Shown: positions 56,360-64,000 of the stretch, one piece after another
How the letters are laid out: each line of letters starts with the position of its first letter
How positions within the stretch are numbered: the first letter of the stretch is position 1
DNA from: Saprospiraceae bacterium
GTDB lineage: Bacteria > Bacteroidota > Bacteroidia > Chitinophagales > Saprospiraceae
Assembly (NCBI GenBank): GCA_020627785.1
Contig: JAHDGF010000016.1
Span: forward strand, 1 to 64,000
Direction of reading: 5' to 3'
Length of the DNA stretch: 64,000 nucleotides
Program-made: the position numbers and the translations under genes
The notes under the pieces: generated by a model
Seen by the model: only the letters and a program-made list of their open reading frames with translations
Told to the model about the DNA's origin: nothing
Databases searched by the model: none

Positions 56360-56560
56360 CTAATCAATTTTTTTAGAAATGCTTCTTTTAGATTTGATGG
56401 CCAATACTGTTTCAATCTGCTTATTTATACCGGCGAGGGAATTAAATACTTTTTGAGCAAGGTCCAGATTTACATCTTGATGCTCCTTATTTAGCTTTTC
56501 AGAATCATCACGTACATCTAAACCGATTAACTTTTTTGAACATCTATAGACTACCCGCAT
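56360..56560 (-). CDS. 66-residue small protein, predicted target of the palindrome regulon
   Basis: 66 residues, basic and helical, no signal or membrane segment (MRVVYRCSKKLIGLDVRDDS ... AIKSKRSISKKID). No family recognised. Support for reality is the promoter: a palindrome and a perfect TAnnTTTG at 56584-56591 put the transcript start about 17 nt before this ATG, with an A-rich leader typical of the phylum. It could also be a small RNA that happens to be open. Confidence 0.5.
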   Translation of the reverse strand: MRVVYRCSKKLIGLDVRDDSEKLNKEHQDVNLDLAQKVFNSLAGINKQIETVLAIKSKRSISKKID

Positions 56561-56583
56561 CTCGTTTGTTATTGTTTATATTT

Positions 56584-56630
56584 CAAAAGTAACGGCGTTT
56601 GATACTCCATGTACTATACTTAAGTATAGG
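56584..56630 (-). promoter_or_regulatory. Palindrome copy 3 with -7 element
   Basis: ACTATACTTAAGTATAGG (56613-56630) differs from the 18-bp consensus only at the first base and the free centre. On the minus strand TACTTTTG (56591-56584) follows after exactly 21 nt, the same spacing as at the other two copies. It lies 17 nt after the epimerase stop and controls the 66-codon gene if anything. Confidence 0.6.
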
Positions 56631-56646
56631 TTATTCAATTCAAATT

Positions 56647-57795
56647 TTATTCTTTCATCTGGTTCTTCCACTTTAAGAGAATCGCTTCCTCTTTATTCAT
56701 AAAAGATTTTTCACCCGTTAGTATCTTATCTCTCCTTTCTTTTTCTACGGCTTCAGAATTCCACCAAGCCCAAGTATCAAAAACAGTTTGAGCTAAAGGT
56801 GTAAATTTCAAACCAGCAGCTATTGCTCGCCGATTCTCAGAACGCGACATGCCAGCATATTCTGGCAACTGGATTACCCAAGGTTGTATCCCAATGATTT
56901 CATTTTCTGTTAAAAAATCTAGGTCGTCTATTTGGATATAACTGACGGGGGAATTAAAACAAGCATGGACGCCATGAACAAAGGCATTGGTTGTCATTGA
57001 GAAACCAGGTCCAGAGGCATTATACGTACCAGCCGACTTATTCTCAAGCAAGCGTATCATCCATTGTGCTAAATCTCTTACATCAATGTATTGGACCACC
57101 TCATCACGTTGCCCAGGGATCATTACTTCCCCACCCTTTTCCAATCGAGCTACCCAATACGGAAAACGATCAGTTCTATCTCCAGGTCCTACAATCAATG
57201 CAGGCCGTACATTAATTGATCGATCGACGCCAAAGGAATTGATCACTGCCAACTCTGAAGTCGCTTTCATAATCCCATAGTCGTAAGTAAACTTTTTATC
57301 TTCTGTTACCTCCGCAGGCATCTCCAATACAAGATCTCGGGTCTCAGAAAAATCATCGCCCACATATGGATAATAAACGCTGATGGAAGACGTATACATA
57401 TACAGGTCAACATGGTCGACTAGAAGTTTAGCAGTATCTTCTGTCCACTTTGTTTTTCTACCAGAATTATCTATCACCACATCCCATTTTCTATTTTTTA
57501 AAGCTTCCAGATCATCCTCTCGATCACCAACAAGCTTTTCAACTTTAGAAAATAAGTCAGCATGTATTTTTGGCACTGTTTTACCTCGCGTAAAAATAGA
57601 TACTTCGTGCCCTCGATCCAGTGCATAGGCTATTTGATGTGGACCTAAAAAACTAGTGCCTCCTAGGATTAAAATTTTCAACTTTTCCTCAGCCTTACTT
57701 TCGACTTTAGTTGATTCATCTGATCCTGCTTTCAAAAATGGAGTTAGACCTAGGGCTAAACTGGTTCCAATAAATTTACGTCTACTATTTTTCAT
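56647..57795 (-). CDS. NAD-dependent epimerase/dehydratase-like protein with Tat signal
   Basis: 382 residues. The start MKNSRRKFIGTSLALGLTPF is a twin-arginine signal (R5-R6), so the folded protein with its cofactor is exported. The extended-SDR part has GGTSFLGPH (45-53), DNSGRK, and YGIMK as the YxxxK pair, as in isoflavone-reductase/NAD-epimerase-like proteins. Exported members of this group are known in Bacteroidota and Planctomycetes without assigned substrate. Monocistronic, with a tandem repeat upstream. Confidence 0.75.
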   Translation of the reverse strand: MKNSRRKFIGTSLALGLTPFLKAGSDESTKVESKAEEKLKILILGGTSFLGPHQIAYALDRGHEVSIFTRGKTVPKIHADLFSKVEKLVGDREDDLEALKNRKWDVVIDNSGRKTKWTEDTAKLLVDHVDLYMYTSSISVYYPYVGDDFSETRDLVLEMPAEVTEDKKFTYDYGIMKATSELAVINSFGVDRSINVRPALIVGPGDRTDRFPYWVARLEKGGEVMIPGQRDEVVQYIDVRDLAQWMIRLLENKSAGTYNASGPGFSMTTNAFVHGVHACFNSPVSYIQIDDLDFLTENEIIGIQPWVIQLPEYAGMSRSENRRAIAAGLKFTPLAQTVFDTWAWWNSEAVEKERRDKILTGEKSFMNKEEAILLKWKNQMKE

Positions 57796-57811
57796 CTATC
57801 TAACTTATAAA

Positions 57812-57846
57812 CAAAAAACCGTTTCAAAAAACCGTTTCAAAAAACC
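57812..57846. repeat. 13-bp tandem repeat upstream of the epimerase gene
   Basis: 2.7 copies of CAAAAAACCGTTT begin 17 nt upstream of the epimerase start codon. A change in copy number would alter promoter or leader spacing. No other copies were noticed in the window. Confidence 0.55.
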
Positions 57847-57909
57847 TACTCGTAGTCTTTTCTCAAAAGGACGAATTAAAACAACTTATGAGTTTAAAAA
57901 TAGCATCCC

Positions 57910-60900
57910 TCAATTACTCAAAATTTCTTCAAGCTTAAAATCATGTATCTCAACCAACCATCTATCAATCAAAGGATGCGTGGCTCCATCCACTTGGCTT
58001 TTTAGCAAACGAATGAAATCATCAGTCGTTGGGTAAGCTTGACCATTGCCTCCAAAATTTTCAAGAAATTTTTTCAAAAATAAATTCATTTCATCTTCAC
58101 CGATGGCCTTACGAATCTCATTTAAAGCAATGGCGCCTTTGCCATATGAGATGTATTCCTGATGTGGTTCCACTTGATATAGAGCGCGCTCCCTTTCTAT
58201 TTCTTTTCTGCGCCCATTCTTATATCGTTTGTATTGAGTCTCTAAAAAGATATCTGCCAATTCCTCTCCTAAATATTTTCGATAAATGGACAAGGTTATG
58301 TATTCTGTAATGCTCTCTGTCAACATTTTAGCACCAGGTGCATTCGCAGGCTTTAATTGATTTCCAAACCACTCGTGTGTCAATTCATGTGCCATTACAT
58401 AAAATGGTAAATCAATTTTACCTTCCATTGCTGCAGCATTAATTATAAATAACAATTCTGAACTTGGAATATTATTCGCTGTTAAGGTTCCAGCATAACT
58501 CTCTTCCGTATGAGGGAATTCAATGACACGAATGGTTTTATATGGGTATTTTCCAAACTGAGAATTATAATCCAAGGCAACCTTCAGGCCATCAATTATG
58601 TTCTCAGTATTATGGATATGTTGTTTATTATAATAGACTTCAATTTTGAGCTCAGCTTCGCTTGTTTCCAATACTTCATATTGCCCCGAGTGAAATGAAA
58701 AATTCAACTTTACAGGCATACTAGTTTCATAAGAAAAATAATTTCGATCCTTCTTTTCTTCACTACTAATCAAACTCCCAGGCGCGATCGCTATTTGATC
58801 TTTTGATGTACTTATGATCGTTTTCAATTTTACACCATGTGCATCTTTATGATAAAAATGATTTTCATGTTCCGATGTATTTGTGGTATCCGCTTCCGCA
58901 AATTGATATCCAATTCTAGGAAGAATGTCATCTTTTAAAAAGGTACCATTCTTTAAAACATTTGATCTTGTTTCTAGCAAAGTATTTTCTAAAGATTTAA
59001 TATCAAAATTAAAAGTTATGCTATCTCCAGGATTGAGGACTTTAGCTAACTTAAACAAATGGGTTTTCATCTTTTTGTCATGTAAGATTTGTGCTGCTTG
59101 ACCAGACCAGTCTATCGTGGTTAACTCATCAAAGCCTGTCCTCACAAAAATTGTATCCATGGGAAATCTACCATCATTTACCAAAGTACATTCACCACTG
59201 GCTTCAAACCTACGTTGACTTGGATAAATATCTAGGGACAGATCATATGCACAGATTTTAGGCTGATGAATGTTATCATACTTAGCCCAGTTTAATTTAT
59301 GATCTTCAAAGGCCACATTCAATTGCTCTTGACTAAGGCTCGTAACTTTACTTGCTTGCTCTGCCTCATAAAGTTCAAAACCTTTAAATCCAAAATTTGC
59401 GAAAGCGCAAAGAATCAAAAGGACAATTGAAATATTTAATCGCTTTCTTGCCATATTGAATCGCTCCAATATACCGAGTGAGGTTCCTCTCCTCCACATC
59501 AGATGGGTAACAAGTAATAATAAAATCCCAACTGCCACCCAATATTTTGCAATCATAAAATATCCTTCCAATTGATTACCGTACCCATGCAAATCTGAGT
59601 ACTTTAAAAAAGGTAAATTATTGTACTTTAATAAGTGAGTATCAATTCCAACTTGCTCAAGGGATTGTGAACCTAACCAAAGACAAGCAAGCATAAAAAT
59701 GCCAAGAAAGATGTTTTGAAAAAATGAATGAAAAAATATACTGGTCACATTCCAAACCAACAGCATTGGAAAGGTCAATATAAATAATTGGAAAAAATAT
59801 AATTGAAACTCAAAGTGATAATACCCATTGATCAACTGAATTAAAATACCTGTTGATAAAAACAGAATAAGTTGAACCAGATGCATTCCGGCAATCGCTA
59901 AAATTTTAGAACTTATCAGTTGCCCATTGAGTGTAGGTGTTGCATCTAAAATTAAGTTCATTTTGTGTGTACTTGACCTACTCACTAAAATACCTGAAAA
60001 CAAAAAGGTACTTAAGATTACAATCAATGCATAAATACTCAAAGGTGCTCCTAGAAATAATCTAGTGAGTGGCAAGAGATTAAAATCACCGGTGTTACTT
60101 AATTTCAATTGGAAGAAAAAAATAGAGGCCATTCCAAAAATAGAAAGCACAATAAACATCCAATTTGTAAGAATAAACTTAAGATCAAATTTTGCTAAAA
60201 AAATAGTTTTTTTAAATCTTTCTAAAAGATTAAACTTATACTCAACAACATGATCTGGAGCAATGGTATTTGGCAAATCCAAAGATTTACCGGATGCGCT
60301 CGAGCCTCTCCTTAGACTTAACATTTGATCATATTGAAAATCAAATTTGCCAGCAAATAAGAAAAAAGAAATTCCTGCCAGAGTGATCCAAAATAATCTA
60401 TTGAGTAAGACCATAGTACCGATAGGTAACCTAGATGAATTCCGGACACTTTGATCCCAATCTTCAGTTATTAATCGAAAAGCATTTTGGCCAAAGGGAT
60501 CTAGTATAGCTAATAGCTTAGAATGATTAAATAGAGTACTCTCTAAAATCATTTGAAGCAAAACAAAACAGAAAATTACAATGAAACCTACGTATATATT
60601 TCTTGTCATTGCGACTGCTATAAAAACGAAGGTACCTATAATTAAAAGTGTTGAAAATAAATAGAAACCAACCGCTGTAAAGTATGCCTGAAATTGAAAG
60701 TCTGTAATTTTTGGGTTATCAAGACCTAACATTGTTTCCCCCAACCAAAATGCGATGAAGACGAAAAAGGAAGTGACAAAAATTAAAAGACAAGCACTAA
60801 AGAACTTACCAAAAAGATATTCCGATTTACGGATTGGGAAACTATAAAGAATAACATGGCAATTATGTTGATAATCTCGATAAATGGATAATCCGAAAAA

Positions 60901-61131
60901 AATTACCACTAGAAATAAAAGCAACTTGGTGAAGAAAAAACTATTGGCTGCAAGTGCATAGGGTGAGTTTAAATAATTTACACTCCCTATAAAATTACTG
61001 GGTCCATCAAAATATCCACCCGTACCTAACATGGTCACCAAGGCAAAAGCAAAAAAAATAAAAACTAGAAAAAAAGCCAAGGGAGATTTAACCCAATGCC
61101 GCAATTCAAAACTAAGAATAGGATTTTTCAT
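57910..61131 (-). CDS. ABC-2 permease fused to M1-family aminopeptidase
   Basis: 1073 residues. The first 580 contain about 12 membrane helices in two ABC-2-type halves (start NPILSFELRHWVKSPLAFFL). The remainder is a periplasmic M1 peptidase-like domain with the zinc site HELTHEWFGN (915-924) and Glu939 in MLTESITEYI. Such fusions are frequent in Bacteroidota next to an ABC ATPase, as here (gap 1 nt). What is transported, and whether the peptidase trims it, is unknown. Confidence 0.87.
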   Translation of the reverse strand: MKNPILSFELRHWVKSPLAFFLVFIFFAFALVTMLGTGGYFDGPSNFIGSVNYLNSPYALAANSFFFTKLLLFLVVIFFGLSIYRDYQHNCHVILYSFPIRKSEYLFGKFFSACLLIFVTSFFVFIAFWLGETMLGLDNPKITDFQFQAYFTAVGFYLFSTLLIIGTFVFIAVAMTRNIYVGFIVIFCFVLLQMILESTLFNHSKLLAILDPFGQNAFRLITEDWDQSVRNSSRLPIGTMVLLNRLFWITLAGISFFLFAGKFDFQYDQMLSLRRGSSASGKSLDLPNTIAPDHVVEYKFNLLERFKKTIFLAKFDLKFILTNWMFIVLSIFGMASIFFFQLKLSNTGDFNLLPLTRLFLGAPLSIYALIVILSTFLFSGILVSRSSTHKMNLILDATPTLNGQLISSKILAIAGMHLVQLILFLSTGILIQLINGYYHFEFQLYFFQLFILTFPMLLVWNVTSIFFHSFFQNIFLGIFMLACLWLGSQSLEQVGIDTHLLKYNNLPFLKYSDLHGYGNQLEGYFMIAKYWVAVGILLLLVTHLMWRRGTSLGILERFNMARKRLNISIVLLILCAFANFGFKGFELYEAEQASKVTSLSQEQLNVAFEDHKLNWAKYDNIHQPKICAYDLSLDIYPSQRRFEASGECTLVNDGRFPMDTIFVRTGFDELTTIDWSGQAAQILHDKKMKTHLFKLAKVLNPGDSITFNFDIKSLENTLLETRSNVLKNGTFLKDDILPRIGYQFAEADTTNTSEHENHFYHKDAHGVKLKTIISTSKDQIAIAPGSLISSEEKKDRNYFSYETSMPVKLNFSFHSGQYEVLETSEAELKIEVYYNKQHIHNTENIIDGLKVALDYNSQFGKYPYKTIRVIEFPHTEESYAGTLTANNIPSSELLFIINAAAMEGKIDLPFYVMAHELTHEWFGNQLKPANAPGAKMLTESITEYITLSIYRKYLGEELADIFLETQYKRYKNGRRKEIERERALYQVEPHQEYISYGKGAIALNEIRKAIGEDEMNLFLKKFLENFGGNGQAYPTTDDFIRLLKSQVDGATHPLIDRWLVEIHDFKLEEILSN

Positions 61132-61132
61132 T

Positions 61133-61999
61133 CTACGATCTATTTAGGCTTAAGAAATAATGATCTTCCAATCTTGGTTCGACAGATATTAAATCTTCAT
61201 GACTTTGTTCAGAATAATATCTATGAATCAATTGATTATTATTATCATACCTATCACTAAGTTTTATCTGACTAGTATCGATTAAACTTAAATCCATCGA
61301 TTGACTTGATTCCCATATTTTTCCTTTTAATGATTGTACTGCAACTCTAGGATTATCTTGTGATATCAATCTCCCTTTATTTATGATGGCCATGTCCTTG
61401 CACATTTCTCTTACATCTTCCACAAGATGTGTTGAAAAAATCACGATGTTTTCAGCGCTGATATTTCTAAGTACATTAAGGAAGCGACTTCTTTCGGCTG
61501 GGTCAAGACCAGCTGTGGGTTCGTCTACAATAATCAGCTTAGGATCATTTAATAAAAGTTGGGCAATTCCAAATCTTTGGCGCATTCCACCAGAAAAGGT
61601 GCTCACACGTTGCTTTCTTGCGGCTTGCAAATTTGTAAGCTCAAGAACTTGATCCACGATCAGTTTTCTGTCCCTCTTAGAACTGACCCCTTTTAGAATT
61701 GCAAAGTAATTCAGTAGAGACTGGGCAGACTCCTTTGGATATACCCCAAATTCTTGAGGCAGAAAACCAAGCGTCTTTCTGAACTCATGACGATGTGCAA
61801 AGATATCAAGTGCATTAAACGAAATTTGGCCCTTATCAGGTTGTTGTAGCGTTGCAATTGTTCTCATTAAAGATGATTTACCAGCTCCGTTAGGACCTAA
61901 CAAACCAAACATTCCTGAGTCCATTTCCAAGCTAATATCGTCTAAAGCTCTTACGCCGTTGGAATACACTTTGGTTATATTCTGTATCGAAAGTTTCAT
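61133..61999 (-). CDS. ABC transporter ATP-binding protein
   Basis: 288 residues from the ATG at 61999 (MKLSIQNITKVYSNG); a GTG 11 codons earlier is unlikely. Walker A is GLLGPNGAGKSS, the signature is STFSGGMRQRFG, Walker B is LIIVDEPTAGLDP, and the switch His is in FSTHLVED. It is the partner of the permease/M1 fusion immediately downstream. The ATPase gene leads the operon. Confidence 0.9.
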   Translation of the reverse strand: MKLSIQNITKVYSNGVRALDDISLEMDSGMFGLLGPNGAGKSSLMRTIATLQQPDKGQISFNALDIFAHRHEFRKTLGFLPQEFGVYPKESAQSLLNYFAILKGVSSKRDRKLIVDQVLELTNLQAARKQRVSTFSGGMRQRFGIAQLLLNDPKLIIVDEPTAGLDPAERSRFLNVLRNISAENIVIFSTHLVEDVREMCKDMAIINKGRLISQDNPRVAVQSLKGKIWESSQSMDLSLIDTSQIKLSDRYDNNNQLIHRYYSEQSHEDLISVEPRLEDHYFLSLNRS

Positions 62000-62147
62000 G
62001 TGCTGTTGATAATTTTCAATAAAACTATGCACAGCTTGGATTTAATTCCAGTTTTGGATCATTGGAGGAGTTTCATAGGATTCCATGAAACATTTTCATT
62101 AAGATTGGGATTCCCACTAGATGATATGGGACATGGGACACCTTATT

Positions 62148-63011
62148 TTATTGAGCTTTCTTGATTTCCTTCAAATATTCAGATGGGGAGGTTCCGACCT
62201 CGGATTTAAAAGATCGATAGAAGCTACTTTTAGATGGGAAGCCACAATTCAGTGCAAGACCAACAATTGAAAGGCTTTTATTTTCCGGTTTCGCTATTTC
62301 ATCTTTGAATCTATCGATGCGATATCTATTAACCCATTCATAATAGTTGGAATTCATATGTTGGTTAATGAGATAGGAAACCTTTTTCTCTGTGCTTCCC
62401 ACAGACTCTGCTAATTCCCTAAGGGACAGTGTTGGATTTAAAAAGAGTGCTTTTTCTTTCATTATTCTTTCCAAATCTTGTTTTAAAGAATTCACCGCCT
62501 CTTCATCTAGTAAAACCGTATTCTCATAAGGCAAGGCTGTAGTCTTAGACTCTTTTAATTCTGAGGAATCTAATTTCTCTTTATTAGTCAATCGGTCTTT
62601 TACAAAACGGTAAATGAAGGAGGCGTTCAAGGCAATAAAGAAGACACTAGGTGAACCAAAAAGGAAGCTATCTCTATTAAATAACGCGGAATTAAAATTG
62701 GTACTTAAACCGAAATGCAAATAAAATCCAATCCTAATTATTTCAGGTAGTATGAAGAGGATAAAGGCAAATAGTACATATTGCTTCCAATATTTTAGCG
62801 AAAAAAATCTTGGGATAAGGATAAAGGCATGAACATAAAAATATATTGGCAACATGATCACAGAAAGTGCTGCTGGAGTTTTTGGACGCAATGATTGATC
62901 AAACCAATTAGCAGTCCAATCAACATTGACGGCAGAAAAAACAAATATCCAAAAAAGAAGATGTAGGCCTAATTCTATCTTGTTCTTCACTTTATAAGAT
63001 TGCTCAAACAA
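62148..63011 (-). CDS. AraC-family regulator with membrane N-terminus
   Basis: 287 residues. Four or five membrane helices occupy about residues 12-145. A linker leads to a C-terminal AraC HTH (about 190-285, SLRELAESVGSTEKKVSYLI; VGLALNCGFPSKSSFYRSFK; GTSPSEYLKEI). Such seven-helix-like sensor/AraC proteins respond to membrane or lipophilic signals. It starts with TTG at 63011, since the next ATG would remove the first helix. It lies upstream of the ABC genes on the same strand (about 150 nt from them), which it may control. Confidence 0.82.
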   Translation of the reverse strand: MFEQSYKVKNKIELGLHLLFWIFVFSAVNVDWTANWFDQSLRPKTPAALSVIMLPIYFYVHAFILIPRFFSLKYWKQYVLFAFILFILPEIIRIGFYLHFGLSTNFNSALFNRDSFLFGSPSVFFIALNASFIYRFVKDRLTNKEKLDSSELKESKTTALPYENTVLLDEEAVNSLKQDLERIMKEKALFLNPTLSLRELAESVGSTEKKVSYLINQHMNSNYYEWVNRYRIDRFKDEIAKPENKSLSIVGLALNCGFPSKSSFYRSFKSEVGTSPSEYLKEIKKAQ

Positions 63012-63074
63012 GATAGGTTTAAATTCTAAATACCCTACCCATATTTTTTAGGATAAATTATTGATGATCAGAAT

Positions 63075-63965
63075 TTAATTCACATCTATAAAAATACCAA
63101 AACTATAGGATGGAGCTGCAGCAATAATGCGACCACTCAGTGCGGAGGTATAATTTGCTGAAATACCAATTTTTTCTGTGAGGTATAAATTAGCTTCAAC
63201 ACCAAGGCTGGTAAACTCTGTATTATTTGCAAAAATACTTGTACTGTTTACTTCTTCGGAAAGCTCTCCATTTTTAAACGACCTGATGAAATTCAATTTT
63301 GAGCTTAGCCATAGACGACTATTAAAAATTCCTAAACCAAACTCTGCCCCGAATCGGAATTCTTCAGAGAATCCTTTTGTTCTGTTATTTACAGCGGCGT
63401 ATGCAGAATAGTAAGCAGAGTTTGATTTAAAATTAAATCCTTTACCGATATCTATTTGTAATTGCTGGTTGAACTCTCCATCTCCTGTCTGAAGATTTCC
63501 AAATTCTCCTTTACCTGTAACACCTGTAGGAACGCCCAAAAGTACACTGACAGCAATTGGAATTTGCGCCCCTGGTTTACTAAGGCTATATTTAAATGCA
63601 AGATCGATATCGCCAATGGCATTGATCGCATCTCCCTGCACCAGAATATCATTATTGGTTGCAGAACGTAAATTGTTCATTACATTTCTACTAAATAAGC
63701 TGCCATTGAATATGGTTGTCAACCGATCCGAAAGTCCGTACTCTGCATATAAGAAAGTGTTGTAGATTCCCGTAGTAATGTTAGGATCTATCAGACCACT
63801 ATCTGTATAATGTTGATCAAATTTCAAAGACCACTCAGAAAGCTTAAAGTAGTATTTGCCTTTAGCTTTTGTCCAGGGACCTCCACCAAAAACATCTGTA
63901 GTAATGAATACAGAAAATAAAATAGCAATCGCTATGCTAGATAGTTTAGTTAATTTCTCCATCAC
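63075..63965 (-). CDS. Outer-membrane beta-barrel protein
   Basis: 296 residues with a signal peptide (about 1-27, ending VFGGG). The mature part alternates aromatic and polar residues in strand-length blocks (KYYFKLSEWSLKFDQHY, TTGIYNTFLYAEYGLSD) and ends with YSFGIFIDVN. The mature part starts GGPWTKAKGKYYFK. It resembles uncharacterised transporter-like outer-membrane proteins of Bacteroidota. Role unknown. It is complete within the window. Confidence 0.65.
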   Translation of the reverse strand: MMEKLTKLSSIAIAILFSVFITTDVFGGGPWTKAKGKYYFKLSEWSLKFDQHYTDSGLIDPNITTGIYNTFLYAEYGLSDRLTTIFNGSLFSRNVMNNLRSATNNDILVQGDAINAIGDIDLAFKYSLSKPGAQIPIAVSVLLGVPTGVTGKGEFGNLQTGDGEFNQQLQIDIGKGFNFKSNSAYYSAYAAVNNRTKGFSEEFRFGAEFGLGIFNSRLWLSSKLNFIRSFKNGELSEEVNSTSIFANNTEFTSLGVEANLYLTEKIGISANYTSALSGRIIAAAPSYSFGIFIDVN

Positions 63966-64000
63966 CTACTTTTACATTAAATGGTTTACAAAAATATACA

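Noticed and set aside
1-64000. CRISPR array, tRNA/rRNA, insertion sequence or prophage
   Set aside because: No direct-repeat array, transposase or integrase gene, terminal inverted repeats or RNA gene sequence was seen on either strand.

Overview
This is AT-rich Bacteroidota DNA. The evidence is SusC/SusD pairs, type IX secretion C-terminal sorting domains (three proteins), a FecI/FecR/TonB-receptor cassette with an STN domain, Bacteroidota-type Crp, DUF6326, DUF6090, DUF4856 and DUF2490 families, ABC-permease/M1-peptidase fusions, and promoters with a TAnnTTTG -7 element. Gene style suggests a free-living, probably marine member (Saprospiria/Chitinophagia-like), but the lineage cannot be fixed from the window. 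No rRNA, tRNA, CRISPR, prophage or transposase was seen.

Layout. 0-5.5 kb holds accessory genes, two of them frame-broken (a Crp-type regulator and an unknown secreted protein). 5.6-11.5 kb is a first probable carboxylate-uptake block: TonB receptor, intergenic hairpin, DASS/SLC13 transporter, degenerate SDR, frameshifted DUF2490 protein. 11.5-16.3 kb holds a DUF4932 zincin-like lipoprotein, a Vat/CatB-type acetyltransferase, an aldehyde dehydrogenase and small proteins. 16.4-22.7 kb is an iron-type operon (DUF4856, imelysin, HTTM, TonB receptor) behind a 23-bp inverted repeat at its promoter. 22.7-27.5 kb holds two metallophosphoesterases, a serine hydrolase, a COG3904-like lipoprotein and a protein kinase. 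27.7-35.0 kb is a SusD/SusC pair with a secreted PNGase F-like protein. 35-38.5 kb holds a broken retropepsin-like lipoprotein, an alpha/beta hydrolase, a hemolysin III protein, a DUF6090-like protein and a lipoprotein.

38.5-41.7 kb is a histidine kinase/LuxR-type response regulator pair. Three near-identical 18-bp palindromes (CCTATACTnnAGTATAGG) occur in the window, each exactly 21 nt upstream of a TAnnTTTG-like -7 element on the minus strand. They precede the kinase gene itself, an apparently non-coding terminated transcript next to the regulator, and a 66-codon gene 18 kb away. This looks like a small autoregulated regulon with an sRNA candidate.

43.6-56.0 kb is a minus-strand block: ECF sigma, FecR, STN-TonB receptor, hairpin, TcuA-like tricarballylate dehydrogenase, TctC, a fused TctA-TctB permease, PrpF/GalD-like isomerase, EamA transporter and D-2-hydroxyacid dehydrogenase. 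It reads as a complete outer-membrane-to-cytoplasm tricarboxylate (tricarballylate/aconitate-like) uptake and catabolism locus under cell-surface signalling. Its receptor is a paralogue of the one at 5.6 kb. The right end (56.6-64 kb) holds a Tat-type epimerase, an ABC permease/M1 peptidase fusion with its ATPase, an AraC-type membrane regulator and an outer-membrane protein.

Several breaks in coding frame lie in homopolymers, so some apparent pseudogenes may be assembly errors.
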